From assembly GCA_029060215.1 (NCBI GenBank), contig JAIDUK010000040.1:1-63617 (forward strand): a DNA stretch of 63,617 nt. The letters run 5' to 3'. Positions 52,337 to 61,938 of this stretch are shown here, in pieces; position 1 is the stretch's first letter; each line of letters opens with the position of its first letter. A program made the position numbers and the translations under genes. This DNA comes from Alistipes sp. (GTDB lineage Bacteria; Bacteroidota; Bacteroidia; Bacteroidales; Rikenellaceae). The notes beneath the pieces are model-generated. The model was not told the DNA's origin. It saw nothing but the letters and a program-made list of their open reading frames with translations, and made no database searches.

Positions 52337-53355
52337 TGTCCACCGTAAAGATCGTCATACTCAACTGGAACGGCACCGCGCATCTGCGCCGCTATCTTCC
52401 GGGCGTCGTGGCCGCGGCTCCCGAAGGGGTCGGCGTAGTGGTGGCCGACAACGGTTCGACGGACGGTTCGGCCGATATGCTGCGCCGCGAATTCCCCTCG
52501 GTCGAGCTGGTGCGGCTCGACCGCAACTATGGGTTCGCGGGCGGCTACAACAGAGCGTTGGCGCAAATCGAAGCCGACTATTATGTGCTGCTGAATTCCG
52601 ATGTCGAGACGCCTGCCGGGTGGCTCGAACCGCTGGTGGAGTGTCTCGACCGTCATCCCGACGTGGCGGCCGCAGCACCCAAACTGCTCTGCGATACGGA
52701 CCGGACCCGGTTCGAGTATGCCGGTGCCTCGGGCGGCTATATCGACTATCTGGGCTATCCTTTCTGCCGGGGTCGCATCCTGCGCACCATAGAACGCGAC
52801 GAGGGGCAGTACGACGACGCACGCGATGTGTTTTGGGTGAGCGGCGCGGCGTTCTGCTGCCGGGCCGGGGTGTTCCATGCGCTGGGCGGTTTCGACGACG
52901 ATTTTTTCGCCCACATGGAAGAGATCGACCTCTGCTGGCGCATGCAGCTGGCGGGCTGGCGGGTGCGCATCGTGCCGCAAAGCACGGTCTATCATCTTGG
53001 CGGCGGGACGCTCACGACCGATTCTCCGGCCAAGGTTTTCTACAACCACCGCAACAATCTGGCGATGCTCTACAAATGCGCAGCTCCGGGGCAGCGGCTG
53101 GTGGCGGCTCTCGTGCGGCCGTGGCTCGATCTGCTGGCGGCAGGCTCCTATTTGGCGCAGGGACGGTGGGATAACTTCTGCGCCGTATTTCGGGCGTGGC
53201 GCGATTTCCTGAAGTGGCATTCCGCATTGGCCCGCAAGCGCCGCGACGTCCGAAAGAGCAGTGTGCCGCATGCCCGGCTCCCGATCTACCGGGGCTCGGT
53301 GCTCCTGCGGTATTTCTTCGGCTGCCGCACGTTCGGCCGCCTGTTCGGAAAGTAG
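52336..53355 (+). CDS. Family-2 glycosyltransferase (rhamnosyltransferase-like)
   Basis: A 339-aa protein. VKIVILNWNGTAHLRRYLPGV begins the GT-A fold; VVVADNGSTDGS and the DxD-equivalent LLNSDVETP bind nucleotide-sugar. GAAFCCRAGVFHALGGFDDDFFAHMEEIDLCWRMQLAGW is the classic acceptor/catalytic region. A later hydrophobic segment may touch the membrane. It likely adds a sugar to LPS or a surface glycan, matching the acyltransferase gene it overlaps. Last gene of the operon. Confidence 0.9.
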   Translation: MSTVKIVILNWNGTAHLRRYLPGVVAAAPEGVGVVVADNGSTDGSADMLRREFPSVELVRLDRNYGFAGGYNRALAQIEADYYVLLNSDVETPAGWLEPLVECLDRHPDVAAAAPKLLCDTDRTRFEYAGASGGYIDYLGYPFCRGRILRTIERDEGQYDDARDVFWVSGAAFCCRAGVFHALGGFDDDFFAHMEEIDLCWRMQLAGWRVRIVPQSTVYHLGGGTLTTDSPAKVFYNHRNNLAMLYKCAAPGQRLVAALVRPWLDLLAAGSYLAQGRWDNFCAVFRAWRDFLKWHSALARKRRDVRKSSVPHARLPIYRGSVLLRYFFGCRTFGRLFGK

Positions 53356-53388
53356 GGCGGGGCGCCGTCCTGCTGCGACGACAAGAAA

Positions 53389-53411
53389 CGGCCGCCCGGA
53401 GAGGGCGGCCG
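53389..53411. terminator. Bidirectional terminator between the glycosyltransferase gene and glnS
   Basis: CGGCCGCCC (53389-53397) and GGGCGGCCG (53403-53411) form a perfect 9-bp stem with a 5-nt loop, followed by an AT-rich stretch on the plus side. Confidence 0.75.
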
Positions 53412-53434
53412 CTACCTTTATATATAAGGGGCCT

Positions 53435-55111
53435 CTATTTGTTGATCTTGGCCCACGAATCCTTGAGCGTGACGGTGCGGTTGAACACGAGGTGCTCCGG
53501 CGCGGAATCGGTGTCGGGACAGAAATAGCCGACCCGCTCGAACTGCACGGCCTGCCCGACGGGAATCTCGCGCAACGAGGGCTCGAGGTAGCCGGTGACC
53601 TTGACCATGGATTCGGGGTTGAGGTTGTCTTCCCATGTCTGCCCCTCCTCGACATCGTCGGGGTTCTCCTTGGTGAAGAGCGGGTTGAACAGCCGGATTT
53701 CCGCTTCGGCGGCATCCTTGACCGAAACCCAATGGATGACCCCCTTGACACGGCGTCCGTCGCTCGACGAACCCTCTCCGGACATGGGGTCGTAGGTGCA
53801 GCGCAGCTCCGTGATGTTGCCCTCGGCGTCCTTGACGACCTCCTCGCACTTGATGAGGTACGAATAGCGCAGGCGCACCTCGCCGCCGGGTTGCAGGCGG
53901 AAGAACTTCTTGGGCGGGTTCTCCATGAAGTCGTCGCGCTCGATGTAGATTTCGCGCGAGAACGGCACCTGTCGCGTACCTGCGGCTTCGTTCTCGGGAT
54001 TGTTGACCGCCTCGAACAACTCGGTCTTGCCCTCGTCGTAGTTGGTGATGACGACCTTCAGGGGGTTGAGCACGGCCATGCGGCGCTCGGCGACCTTGTT
54101 GAGGTCCTCGCGCACGCAATATTCGAGCTTGCCCAGATCGATGACGTTGTCGCGCTTGGCCACGCCGACCATTTCAGCGAAGTTGCGCACCGAAGCGGGA
54201 GTATAGCCCTTGCGGCGCAGGGCGCAGATGGTCGGCATGCGGGGGTCGTCCCAACCCATGACGGCGCCCTCCTGCACGAGCTTGAGCAACTTGCGCTTCG
54301 ACATCATCGTATAGGTGAGGTTGAGCCGCGCGAACTCGTACTGGTGCGAGGGGTAGATGTCGAGCGCTTGGATGAACCAGTCGTAGAGCGGACGGTGCAC
54401 GTCGAACTCCAAGGTGCAGATCGAGTGGGTGATCTTCTCGATGGAATCGCTCTGGCCGTGGGCGTAGTCGTACATGGGGTAGATGCACCATTTGTTGCCC
54501 GTGCGGTGGTGCTCGGCGTGGATGATGCGGTACATGATCGGGTCGCGGAAGAGCATGTTGGGATGGGCCATGTCGATCTTGGCGCGCAAGACCTTCGAAC
54601 CGTCGGGGAACTCGCCGTTCTTCATGCGCACGAAGAGATCGAGGTTTTCTTCGGGCGTGCGGTCGCGCCACGGCGATTCCTTGCCGGGGACGGAGACCGT
54701 GCCGCGGTTCTCGCGGATCTCTTCCTGCGTCTGGTCGTCGACGTAGGCCAACCCTTTCTTGATCAGCACGACGGCCCATTCGTAGAGCTGGTCGAAGTAG
54801 TCGGACGCATAGCGCTCGATGGCCCAGTCGAAGCCGAGCCACCGGATGTCGCGCTTGATCGAATCGACGTATTCGACATCTTCCTTGACGGGGTTGGTGT
54901 CGTCGAAGCGCAGGTTGCATTTGCCGCCGTACTTCTTGGCCAGCCCGAAGTTGATGCAGATGCTCTTGGCGTGGCCGATGTGCAGATAGCCGTTGGGCTC
55001 GGGCGGAAACCGGGTCTGTATGCGGTCGTTGCCCTCGGCGATGGACTTTTCGATGATCTCCTCGAGGAAGTTCAGCGACTTCTCCCGGGTTTCGGTGTTT
55101 TCTGCTATCAT
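53435..55111 (-). CDS. glnS: Glutaminyl-tRNA synthetase
   Basis: A class I synthetase, 558 aa. HIGH motif in [25 protein letters not shown], second motif as [10 protein letters not shown], and [20 protein letters not shown] after the first. Two C-terminal beta-barrel anticodon domains follow. Its presence means Gln-tRNA can be charged directly, without the GatCAB route. It lies 10 bp downstream of an outer-membrane barrel gene on the same strand. Confidence 0.96.
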   Translation of the reverse strand: MIAENTETREKSLNFLEEIIEKSIAEGNDRIQTRFPPEPNGYLHIGHAKSICINFGLAKKYGGKCNLRFDDTNPVKEDVEYVDSIKRDIRWLGFDWAIERYASDYFDQLYEWAVVLIKKGLAYVDDQTQEEIRENRGTVSVPGKESPWRDRTPEENLDLFVRMKNGEFPDGSKVLRAKIDMAHPNMLFRDPIMYRIIHAEHHRTGNKWCIYPMYDYAHGQSDSIEKITHSICTLEFDVHRPLYDWFIQALDIYPSHQYEFARLNLTYTMMSKRKLLKLVQEGAVMGWDDPRMPTICALRRKGYTPASVRNFAEMVGVAKRDNVIDLGKLEYCVREDLNKVAERRMAVLNPLKVVITNYDEGKTELFEAVNNPENEAAGTRQVPFSREIYIERDDFMENPPKKFFRLQPGGEVRLRYSYLIKCEEVVKDAEGNITELRCTYDPMSGEGSSSDGRRVKGVIHWVSVKDAAEAEIRLFNPLFTKENPDDVEEGQTWEDNLNPESMVKVTGYLEPSLREIPVGQAVQFERVGYFCPDTDSAPEHLVFNRTVTLKDSWAKINK

Positions 55112-55121
55112 GATGCGGTTG

Positions 55122-56204
55122 TTATTTCTTTCCTATGTTGAACAGTTTTTCGATGTCGACCGTGAGCTTCACCACCTGCTGCGTACCCAGCCCGGTGCCG
55201 TCGTAGTGGAACACCATGCCGGCTTCGACGCCCAAGGTGCCCTTGAAGAAAGTGCGGTCGTAGCCCACCCACGAGCGGTTGTAGATGTGCTTGGTGGTGG
55301 CGTAGAAACTCTCGCCCGCATAGAGCCCGTCCTGCCCGTAGGTCAGCCCCAGCGTGGGGTCGGCCTCGTAGTTGCGCAGGGGCTGGAGATTGGCTCCCAA
55401 GTAGAGGTTGTTCTCGATTTTGATGCCCCATTTGCGGATCGTGATGTCCAGCTGGCCGCCGCAGGGCTTGCGCCACAGGTGGTCGACGCTGCGTCCGCGC
55501 TGCGGGGCGAAGAGGAAATTGGCCCGGATGTCGAAGTCGAGATAAGCGTTGAACTCCCAGCCAGCGTAGGGGTTGAGCAGGAGGTTGTCGGTGACGTTCT
55601 CGTTGCCCTTGCGTCCGGCGAAGTGGAACATCGAAAAGGCATAACCGAAATAGAACCCTTTGTCGATGGTGTAGCGTCCGGCCGAGAGGATGCGGAACAT
55701 TTCGCGCGACCGGTGCGAGTACATGCCCTCCCAGTCGATGGCCAGCTCGACGTAGGTGTGCTTGCGCGAAGTCGACAGGTAGCGCCCCATGAAACCCGAC
55801 AGGCGGTTGTGGTAGTAGGCGGTCGAATCGCTGAAGAAAGCCCGCGAATAATCGCCCATGAGCGCCTTGCGGTCGAAGATACCGGCGTTGGCCTGCACGT
55901 TCTTGGTGTTGAACTGGTAGTAGAAGATGGGCCGCGCCTTGGAGAGGAAGCGGGTGTCGTCGCCGAAGTTCTGCAACAGGTCAACGCCGACGATGAGGCG
56001 GTTTTTCTGCTGCCATTCGACGCCGATGCGGGGCGTCAGGCGGGCGCTGAAGAGCGTCTGGGGCTCGCCGAACTCGTTGGGGGCGTATTCGCGGTTGTCG
56101 AAGCGGGTGGAGAAGTCGGCACCCACGATCAGATCCTGCGCACGGGCTCCTCCCCAAGCCGCGACGGCGAAGGCGAGCAGCAGTGCGGTCTTTTTCAAGG
56201 TCAT
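55122..56204 (-). CDS. Hypothetical outer-membrane beta-barrel protein
   Basis: A 360-aa protein. The signal peptide ([23 protein letters not shown]) is followed by alternating strands with many aromatic girdle residues ([34 protein letters not shown]). The pattern fits an outer-membrane barrel of Bacteroidetes with no known substrate. It is transcribed from a promoter at 56228-56235 and is probably co-transcribed with glnS. Confidence 0.75.
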   Translation of the reverse strand: MTLKKTALLLAFAVAAWGGARAQDLIVGADFSTRFDNREYAPNEFGEPQTLFSARLTPRIGVEWQQKNRLIVGVDLLQNFGDDTRFLSKARPIFYYQFNTKNVQANAGIFDRKALMGDYSRAFFSDSTAYYHNRLSGFMGRYLSTSRKHTYVELAIDWEGMYSHRSREMFRILSAGRYTIDKGFYFGYAFSMFHFAGRKGNENVTDNLLLNPYAGWEFNAYLDFDIRANFLFAPQRGRSVDHLWRKPCGGQLDITIRKWGIKIENNLYLGANLQPLRNYEADPTLGLTYGQDGLYAGESFYATTKHIYNRSWVGYDRTFFKGTLGVEAGMVFHYDGTGLGTQQVVKLTVDIEKLFNIGKK

Positions 56205-56227
56205 GATTCCGATGAGTTTTGAACCCC

Positions 56228-56264
56228 CAAAAGTAGATAAAAATTTTTTTATTTGTTACTTTTG
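56228..56264. promoter_or_regulatory. Overlapping divergent promoters arranged as an inverted repeat
   Basis: TACTTTTG occurs on the minus strand at 56228-56235 (for the barrel gene) and on the plus strand at 56257-56264 (for the TrmH-type gene). With their CC/GG neighbours the two form CCAAAAGTA...TACTTTTGG. Each -33 region falls on the other's -7, so polymerase binding should be mutually exclusive. Confidence 0.6.
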
Positions 56265-56293
56265 GCCCCGAAAACAAACCCCGGGAAACCGCT

Positions 56294-56824
56294 ATGCGAA
56301 AAATAACCAACGAAGAACTGGGCCGTCCGACGCCCGAGGAGTATGCCGCTATGGCCAAGATACCCGTTACGGTGGTGCTGGACAACGTGCGCTCGGCGCA
56401 GAACGTGGGGGCTTTTTTTCGCACGGGCGACGCCTTTGCGGTGGAACGCATCGCCTTGTGCGGCATTACGGCCGTGCCCCCGGCCCGCGAAATCCACAAG
56501 ACCGCCCTCGGGGCCGAACAGACCGTGGCGTGGAGCTACCATGCTTCGACCGTGGAATGCCTCCGGCAGCTGCGGGCCGAGGGTTGCGAAGTGCTTGCCG
56601 TGGAGCAAGTCGAGGGGGCGGTGTCGCTCGAAGCGTTCGAGCCCCGGCCGGGGGTGCGCTATGCGCTGGTCTTCGGCAACGAAGTGGCGGGCGTGGCGCA
56701 GGAAGCGGTGGACCTTTGCCACGGGGCCATCGAGATTCCGCAGGCGGGGGTCAAACACTCGATCAACGTCTCGGTGTCGGGCGGGGTGGTGCTGTGGCGG
56801 TTCTTCGAGAAATTGAAAAATTAA
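56294..56824 (+). CDS. TrmH (SpoU) family RNA 2'-O-methyltransferase
   Basis: A 176-aa protein, the short SPOUT form without an extra N-terminal domain. Knot motifs are VVLDNVRSAQNVGAFFRTGDAF, ALVFGNEVAGV and the closing IEIPQAGVKHSINVSVSGGVVLW. It methylates a ribose of tRNA or rRNA; which one cannot be told. The stop codon is formed by AAATTGAAAAATTAA, the same repeat as at the ends of xylB and the MFS gene. Confidence 0.88.
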   Translation: MRKITNEELGRPTPEEYAAMAKIPVTVVLDNVRSAQNVGAFFRTGDAFAVERIALCGITAVPPAREIHKTALGAEQTVAWSYHASTVECLRQLRAEGCEVLAVEQVEGAVSLEAFEPRPGVRYALVFGNEVAGVAQEAVDLCHGAIEIPQAGVKHSINVSVSGGVVLWRFFEKLKN

Positions 56825-56845
56825 GGGGTGGAAATCGTTGTTCTT

Positions 56846-56920
56846 TGTCATTCTGAGCGTTAGCGAAGAATCTTGTTGCCCGTCGGAACGGATTCTTCGC
56901 CGCATGCTCCTCGGAATGAC
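56846..56920. repeat. Dispersed GTCATTCTGAG element, complete inverted copy
   Basis: TGTCATTCTGAGCGTTAGCGAAGAATC at the left faces GATTCTTCGCCGCATGCTCCTCGGAATGAC at the right, around a spacer of about 18 nt. It is the cleanest two-ended copy of the family in the window. An AT-rich repeat (56961-56986) follows. Confidence 0.75.
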
Positions 56921-56987
56921 GCTTTCCCCTGCTTTTTTCGCCCTGCCGGTATCCGGCTGCAAATTTTTCATTTTTGATTTTTAATTC

Positions 56988-56995
56988 TACATTTG
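56988..56995 (+). promoter_or_regulatory. Promoter -7 element for panB (TACATTTG)
   Basis: A perfect TAnnTTTG, 31 bp before the ATG at 57026. The AT-rich repeat directly upstream could serve as UP-like sequence. Confidence 0.5.
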
Positions 56996-57025
56996 CCGCC
57001 GATTCGAAACCTAAACTTGAACGAA

Positions 57026-57841
57026 ATGTCAGTAGAAAGTACGGTAAGAGCCGTGACGACCTACCGTCTCACGGAGATGAAGCAGCGCGGCGAGAAGATC
57101 GCCATGCTTACGTCCTACGATTATTCGATGGCCAAGATCGTCGACGCCGCGGGCATCGACGTCATATTGGTGGGCGATTCGGCCGCCAATGTCATGGCAG
57201 GCTACGAAACGACGCTTCCCATTACGCTCGATATGATGATCTACCATGCCCGTTCGGTCGTCAGGGCCGTGGAGCGGGCGCTGGTCGTCGTCGACCTGCC
57301 GTTCGGCACCTATCAGGGCAACTCGAAGGTGGCGCTCGATTCGGCCGTGCGCATCATGAAGGAGACCGAAGCCGACGCCGTGAAGATGGAAGGCGGCGAG
57401 GAGATCCTCGAATCGGTGCAGCGCATCCTTTCGGCCGGCATCCCCGTCATGGGGCACCTCGGGCTCACGCCCCAGTCGATCCACAAGTTCGGCACCTATA
57501 CGGTGAGGGCCAAGGAAGAGGCCGAAGCCGAGAAGCTGGTGCGCGACGCTCATCTGCTGGACGAAGCGGGCTGTTTCGCCTGCGTGCTGGAGAAGATTCC
57601 GGCCGCGCTGGCCGCCCGTGTCTCGCAGGAAGTGAACATGCCCACCATCGGCATCGGAGCCGGCGGTGCGTGCGACGGACAAGTGCTCGTCATCCACGAC
57701 ATGCTGGGCATCAACAAGGGTTTTTCGCCCCGCTTCCTGCGCCGCTACGCCGACCTGCACACGGTCATGACCGATGCCGTGACGGGCTATATCCGCGACG
57801 TGAAAGAGTGCGACTTCCCCAACGAGAAGGAGCAATATTAG
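57026..57841 (+). CDS. panB: 3-methyl-2-oxobutanoate hydroxymethyltransferase
   Basis: PanB makes ketopantoate from alpha-ketoisovalerate and methylene-THF, the first step of pantothenate/CoA synthesis, 271 aa. [26 protein letters not shown], the D-E-containing [15 protein letters not shown] and [22 protein letters not shown] are diagnostic. The start [10 protein letters not shown] at 57026 lies 31 bp after the promoter. A terminator follows, so it is monocistronic; panC and panD are not in view. Confidence 0.95.
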   Translation: MSVESTVRAVTTYRLTEMKQRGEKIAMLTSYDYSMAKIVDAAGIDVILVGDSAANVMAGYETTLPITLDMMIYHARSVVRAVERALVVVDLPFGTYQGNSKVALDSAVRIMKETEADAVKMEGGEEILESVQRILSAGIPVMGHLGLTPQSIHKFGTYTVRAKEEAEAEKLVRDAHLLDEAGCFACVLEKIPAALAARVSQEVNMPTIGIGAGGACDGQVLVIHDMLGINKGFSPRFLRRYADLHTVMTDAVTGYIRDVKECDFPNEKEQY

Positions 57842-57862
57842 CAAGATGCACGATGCAAGCAG

Positions 57863-57893
57863 GCGCCGCTGTCCCGACGGGCAGCGGCGCTTT
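57863..57893 (+). terminator. Terminator of panB
   Basis: GCGCCGCTG and CAGCGGCGC form a perfect 9-bp stem with a 10-nt loop followed by TTT. Confidence 0.75.
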
Positions 57894-57972
57894 GGATTCC
57901 TGCGGATGATAAATTGTTGATAAAAACCCTCCGGAACGGGCCGCCGCCTTAGGCTGTTTGAAAAATAATGCT

Positions 57973-57980
57973 TACTTTTG
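57973..57980 (+). promoter_or_regulatory. Promoter -7 element for the gua operon (TACTTTTG)
   Basis: A perfect TAnnTTTG, 23 bp before the guaB ATG at 58003. Confidence 0.5.
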
Positions 57981-58002
57981 CAGGCAACAAAATCCCGTTC
58001 TT

Positions 58003-59481
58003 ATGTCGTTCATTCAGGAAAGGGTTCAGCCCGAAGGTCTTACCTTCGACGACGTGCTGCTGGTACCCGCTTATTCGGAAGTGTTGCCGCGAGAGGTCCG
58101 TCTCGAGACCCGTTTTTCGCGTAATATCAGGCTCAACATCCCCATCGTCTCCGCCGCCATGGACACCGTTACGGAGGCTCCGCTGGCCATTGCGCTGGCC
58201 CGCGAGGGCGGTATCGGCGTCATCCATAAGAACATGTCCGTCGCCCAGCAGGCGGCCCATGTGCGCCGGGTGAAGCGCGCCGAGAACGGGATGATCTACG
58301 ACCCCGTCACCATTTCGCGCGACAATACCGTGGGCGATGCCCTCGACCTGATGGCCGAGAACAAGATCGGCGGCATCCCGGTGGTCGACGGCGAGCGCAG
58401 GCTCATCGGCATCGTTACGAACCGCGACCTGCGGTTCCAGCGCGACATGAAGCGCTCGATCGGCGAGGTCATGACCCCCGGCGACCGGCTGATCACCACC
58501 CACAAGACCGAGCTGGAGCACGCTTCGGAGATGCTGCTCGACAACAAGATCGAGAAGCTCCCGGTGGTGGACGACGAAGGCAGGCTGGTGGGGCTCATCA
58601 CCTATAAGGACATCACCAAGGTGCAGGATCATCCCAACGCCTGCAAGGATGCCAAGGGGCGTCTGCGCGTGGCCGCCGGGGTGGGCATCACGCCCGATGT
58701 CATGGAGCGCGTGGCGGCGCTCGTGGCCGAGGATGTCGACGCCGTGGTGCTCGATTCGGCGCACGGCCATTCCAAAAATATCGTCGAGGCCCTGAAGAAG
58801 ATCAAGGCTGCCTATCCGACGCTCGATGTGGTGGTGGGCAACATCGCCACGGCCGAAGCCGCGCGTTTCCTGATCGACGCCGGTGCCGACGGCATCAAGG
58901 TGGGCATAGGCCCGGGTTCGATCTGCACCACGCGCATCATTGCCGGAGTGGGCGTACCCCAGCTGTCGGCCATCTACGCCGCCGCTTCCGTAGCCAAAGG
59001 CTCGGGCGTGCCGGTCATCGCCGACGGCGGCCTGCGCTACTCGGGCGACATTGTCAAGGCGCTGGCCGCAGGCGGCGACTGCGTGATGATAGGTTCGATG
59101 TTCGCCGGAACGGAAGAGGCTCCGGGCGAGACGATCATCTACAACGGCCGCAAGTTCAAGTCCTACCGCGGCATGGGGTCGATCGACGCCATGAAGGCCG
59201 GGTCGGCCGACCGCTATTTCCAGAAGGGCTGCGAGGGCAACATCAACAAACTCGTGCCCGAGGGCATCGTGGCGCGCGTGCCGTTCAAGGGCTCGCTCAA
59301 CGAGACGGTCTACCAGCTCGTGGGGGGCATCCGTTCGGGCATGGGCTACTGCGGAGCCGCCGACATTCCGGCCTTGCAGCAGGCGCAGTTCATCCGCATC
59401 TCCGCTTCGGGTATGCAGGAGAGCCACCCGCACGACGTGACCATCACGCGCGAGGCCCCCAACTATTCGAGCGAACGTTGA
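58003..59481 (+). CDS. guaB: IMP dehydrogenase
   Basis: It oxidises IMP to XMP with NAD+, the rate-limiting step to guanine nucleotides, 492 aa. [17 protein letters not shown] opens the TIM barrel, and two CBS domains (about 95-210) are inserted. The catalytic cysteine is in [20 protein letters not shown], and the mobile flap in [19 protein letters not shown]. guaA lies 380 bp downstream on the same strand, so XMP is handed to the next product. The start was taken as [12 protein letters not shown]. Confidence 0.97.
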   Translation: MSFIQERVQPEGLTFDDVLLVPAYSEVLPREVRLETRFSRNIRLNIPIVSAAMDTVTEAPLAIALAREGGIGVIHKNMSVAQQAAHVRRVKRAENGMIYDPVTISRDNTVGDALDLMAENKIGGIPVVDGERRLIGIVTNRDLRFQRDMKRSIGEVMTPGDRLITTHKTELEHASEMLLDNKIEKLPVVDDEGRLVGLITYKDITKVQDHPNACKDAKGRLRVAAGVGITPDVMERVAALVAEDVDAVVLDSAHGHSKNIVEALKKIKAAYPTLDVVVGNIATAEAARFLIDAGADGIKVGIGPGSICTTRIIAGVGVPQLSAIYAAASVAKGSGVPVIADGGLRYSGDIVKALAAGGDCVMIGSMFAGTEEAPGETIIYNGRKFKSYRGMGSIDAMKAGSADRYFQKGCEGNINKLVPEGIVARVPFKGSLNETVYQLVGGIRSGMGYCGAADIPALQQAQFIRISASGMQESHPHDVTITREAPNYSSER

Positions 59482-59503
59482 TCCTATAAGCTATTTGCAG
59501 AAC

Positions 59504-59728
59504 ATGGCACAGAACAACCGGCAGATTTCGCGCATCGACATCTTTGCTCTGATCTTCTTTGCGGCGCTTTTCATCGTATGGCTCTACACGGGGCGTCCGG
59601 ACTGGCTGCGCTACCTCTATCTGGGGCTGGCGTTCCTCTATGTCTTCGTGGTTCGCACCGTGGCCTACAATTGCCGCAAGCGCAAGGAGGAGACCGAACT
59701 CGACGAGAAAAACGAATCGCAATCGTGA
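59504..59728 (+). CDS. Small two-helix membrane protein between guaB and guaA
   Basis: A 74-aa product. Two hydrophobic segments (about 13-27 and 37-50) and a highly charged tail (NCRKRKEETELDEKNESQS). The ATG at 59504 is preferred over the upstream TTG. It ends in a TGATG junction with the next ORF, so it belongs to the gua operon. No family recognised; function unknown. Confidence 0.65.
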   Translation: MAQNNRQISRIDIFALIFFAALFIVWLYTGRPDWLRYLYLGLAFLYVFVVRTVAYNCRKRKEETELDEKNESQS

Positions 59729-59859
59729 TGAATGGCGACATCGCTGCCTGCGGGCTCTTTTGCGGCGCATGTCCGCAGAAAAGCAAAGGGAAGCGCCCCG
59801 GGTGCGTCCGGGTTTGGCCGGGGCCGGGAAAGACCCATGAAACGAACAATATCAGATAA
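59728..59859 (+). CDS. 43-aa cysteine-rich ORF resembling the start of DUF3795 proteins
   Basis: MNGDIAACGLFCGACPQKSK resembles the opening zinc/metal-binding CGLxCxxCP motif of DUF3795-type proteins, but the rest of that domain is missing. After KRPGC the sequence turns to an unrelated tail and stops. It starts in a TGATG overlap with the preceding ORF, and its stop codon directly abuts the guaA ATG. It may be a truncated gene kept for coupling or a genuine microprotein. Confidence 0.5.
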   Translation: MNGDIAACGLFCGACPQKSKGKRPGCVRVWPGPGKTHETNNIR

Positions 59860-61386
59860 ATGGAAAAAATCCTCATCCTCGACTTCGGTTCGCAGTACAC
59901 GCAGCTCATCGCACGGCGCGTGCGCGAGCTGAACGTCTATTGCGAAATCCACCCGTTCAACAAGATTCCGGCGCTCGACGCGTCGGTGCGGGGCGTGATC
60001 CTTTCGGGCAGCCCCTATTCGGTGCGCGATGCCGAGGCTCCGAAACCCGACCTCGGGCAGATCAAGGGGCGCCTGCCTCTGCTGGGCGTCTGCTACGGAG
60101 CGCAGTATCTTTCGGCAGCCTATGGCGGCGAGGTGCAGCCTGCGCCGAGCCGCGAGTACGGCCGGGCGATGCTCACCGTGGGCGATGCCGCCGACCCGCT
60201 GATGGCGGGGCTGCCAGCCAAGACGCAGGTGTGGATGTCGCATGGCGATACGATCACCTCGGTGCCTGCGTCTTACCGGCTGGTCGCCGGGACGGAGGAT
60301 GTGCGCGTGGCGGCTTTCCGCATCGAGGGCGAGCAGACTTGGGGCATTCAGTTCCACCCCGAAGTCTACCACTCGACCGACGGTACGCAGCTGCTGAAAA
60401 ACTTCGTGGTCGGCATCTGCGGCTGTGCGCAGAGCTGGACTTCGGAGAGTTTCGTCGAGACCACCGTGCGCGAGCTGCGCGAGAAGCTGGGCGATGACAA
60501 GGTGGTGTTGGGCCTTTCGGGCGGCGTCGATTCGTCGGTGGCCGCGGTGCTCCTGCACAAGGCTATCGGGCAGAACCTCTACTGCATCTTCGTCGATTCG
60601 GGCCTGCTGCGCAAGAACGAATTCGAGGAGGTGCTCGAATCCTACAAGAACATGGGGCTCAACGTCAAGGGCGTGAAGGCCGGGGCCAAGTTCCTCGGCG
60701 ACTTGGCAGGCGTGAGCGACCCTGAGAGCAAGCGCAAGATCATCGGCCGCGATTTCGTGGAGGTGTTCAACGAGGAGGCGCAGCGCATTGCCGACGTGAA
60801 GTGGCTGGCGCAGGGGACCATTTATCCCGACGTCATCGAATCGTGCTCGGTCAACGGACCGTCGGCCACCATCAAGTCGCACCACAACGTGGGCGGCCTG
60901 CCCGAGAAGATGAACCTGCGAATAGTCGAACCCCTGCGGCTGCTCTTCAAGGACGAAGTGCGACGCGTGGGCCGCTCGCTGGGCATCTCCGAACAACTCA
61001 TCGGCCGCCATCCGTTTCCGGGGCCGGGTCTGGCGATCCGCATCTTGGGCGACATCACGGCCGAGAAGGTGGAGATTCTGCAAAACGTAGACAAAATCTA
61101 TATCGACGCGCTGCGTGCGGCAGGCCTTTACGACAAGGTGTGGCAGGCCGGGGCGATTCTGCTGCCCGTCAAAAGCGTGGGGGTCATGGGCGACGAACGC
61201 ACCTACGAGAGCTGCGTGGCCCTGCGCGCCGTGACCTCGACCGACGGTATGACGGCCGACTGGGTGCACCTGCCCTACGAATTCTTGGCCGACGTGTCCA
61301 ACGAAATCATCAACCGCGTGCGCGGCGTCAACCGCGTAGTCTACGACATCTCGTCCAAACCGCCCGCAACCATCGAGTGGGAGTGA
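59860..61386 (+). CDS. guaA: GMP synthase (glutamine-hydrolysing)
   Basis: It amidates XMP to GMP, 508 aa. The class I amidotransferase domain has nucleophile Cys in [10 protein letters not shown] and His/Glu in FHPEVYHS. The ATP-pyrophosphatase P-loop is [12 protein letters not shown], followed by the dimerisation domain with [14 protein letters not shown] and the closing KPPATIEWE. The ATG immediately follows the stop of the Cys-rich ORF. Its own stop shares a base with the exonuclease start (TGATG). Confidence 0.97.
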   Translation: MEKILILDFGSQYTQLIARRVRELNVYCEIHPFNKIPALDASVRGVILSGSPYSVRDAEAPKPDLGQIKGRLPLLGVCYGAQYLSAAYGGEVQPAPSREYGRAMLTVGDAADPLMAGLPAKTQVWMSHGDTITSVPASYRLVAGTEDVRVAAFRIEGEQTWGIQFHPEVYHSTDGTQLLKNFVVGICGCAQSWTSESFVETTVRELREKLGDDKVVLGLSGGVDSSVAAVLLHKAIGQNLYCIFVDSGLLRKNEFEEVLESYKNMGLNVKGVKAGAKFLGDLAGVSDPESKRKIIGRDFVEVFNEEAQRIADVKWLAQGTIYPDVIESCSVNGPSATIKSHHNVGGLPEKMNLRIVEPLRLLFKDEVRRVGRSLGISEQLIGRHPFPGPGLAIRILGDITAEKVEILQNVDKIYIDALRAAGLYDKVWQAGAILLPVKSVGVMGDERTYESCVALRAVTSTDGMTADWVHLPYEFLADVSNEIINRVRGVNRVVYDISSKPPATIEWE

Positions 61387-61880
61387 TGACCGATTTCGCT
61401 GCGATCGACTTCGAGACGGCCAACCGCCACCGGGCGAGCGTCTGCTCGGTGGGCGTAGTGGTGGTACGCGGCGGCCGGCAGGTCGATTCGTACTACAGCC
61501 TGATCCGCCCGCGCCCCAACTATTACAGCTCTTTTACCACGGCGATCCACGGACTGAGCCACGCCGACACCGACGATGCGCCCGAGTTCGAGGACGTATG
61601 GCGCCAACTGGCGCCGCGCATCGAGGGGCTGCCGCTGGTGGCCCACAACGCACCTTTCGACGAAGGGTGCCTGCGGGCGGCGCTGGACCTCTACGACATG
61701 CCGTGGCCGGGCTATGAATTCCATTGCACCTGCCGGGCTTCGCGGCGGTTTTTCGGGCGGCAGCTTCCCAACCACCAGCTGCACACCGTCGCGGCGGCCT
61801 GCGGATACGATTTGCAGAATCATCATCACGCGCTGGCCGATGCCGAGGCTTGTGCGCGTATAGCGCTGAAAATCCTTTGA
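61386..61880 (+). CDS. DEDD-type 3'-5' exonuclease (DnaQ-like)
   Basis: A 164-aa single-domain exonuclease. Exo I FAAIDFETAN, Exo II AHNAPFDEGCLRAAL, and Exo III as HHALADAEACARIAL (H...D) supply the four acidic metal ligands and the general base. Proteins of this size may be proofreading-like or RNA-trimming enzymes; without a BRCT or polymerase domain the role is open. Last in the gua operon, coupled to guaA by a TGATG junction. Confidence 0.88.
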   Translation: MTDFAAIDFETANRHRASVCSVGVVVVRGGRQVDSYYSLIRPRPNYYSSFTTAIHGLSHADTDDAPEFEDVWRQLAPRIEGLPLVAHNAPFDEGCLRAALDLYDMPWPGYEFHCTCRASRRFFGRQLPNHQLHTVAAACGYDLQNHHHALADAEACARIALKIL

Positions 61881-61938
61881 TTATTTGACCATTGCCCTGT
61901 CGGGGCATGCGGCTTTTCGACCGCGGCGATCCGGCGGT

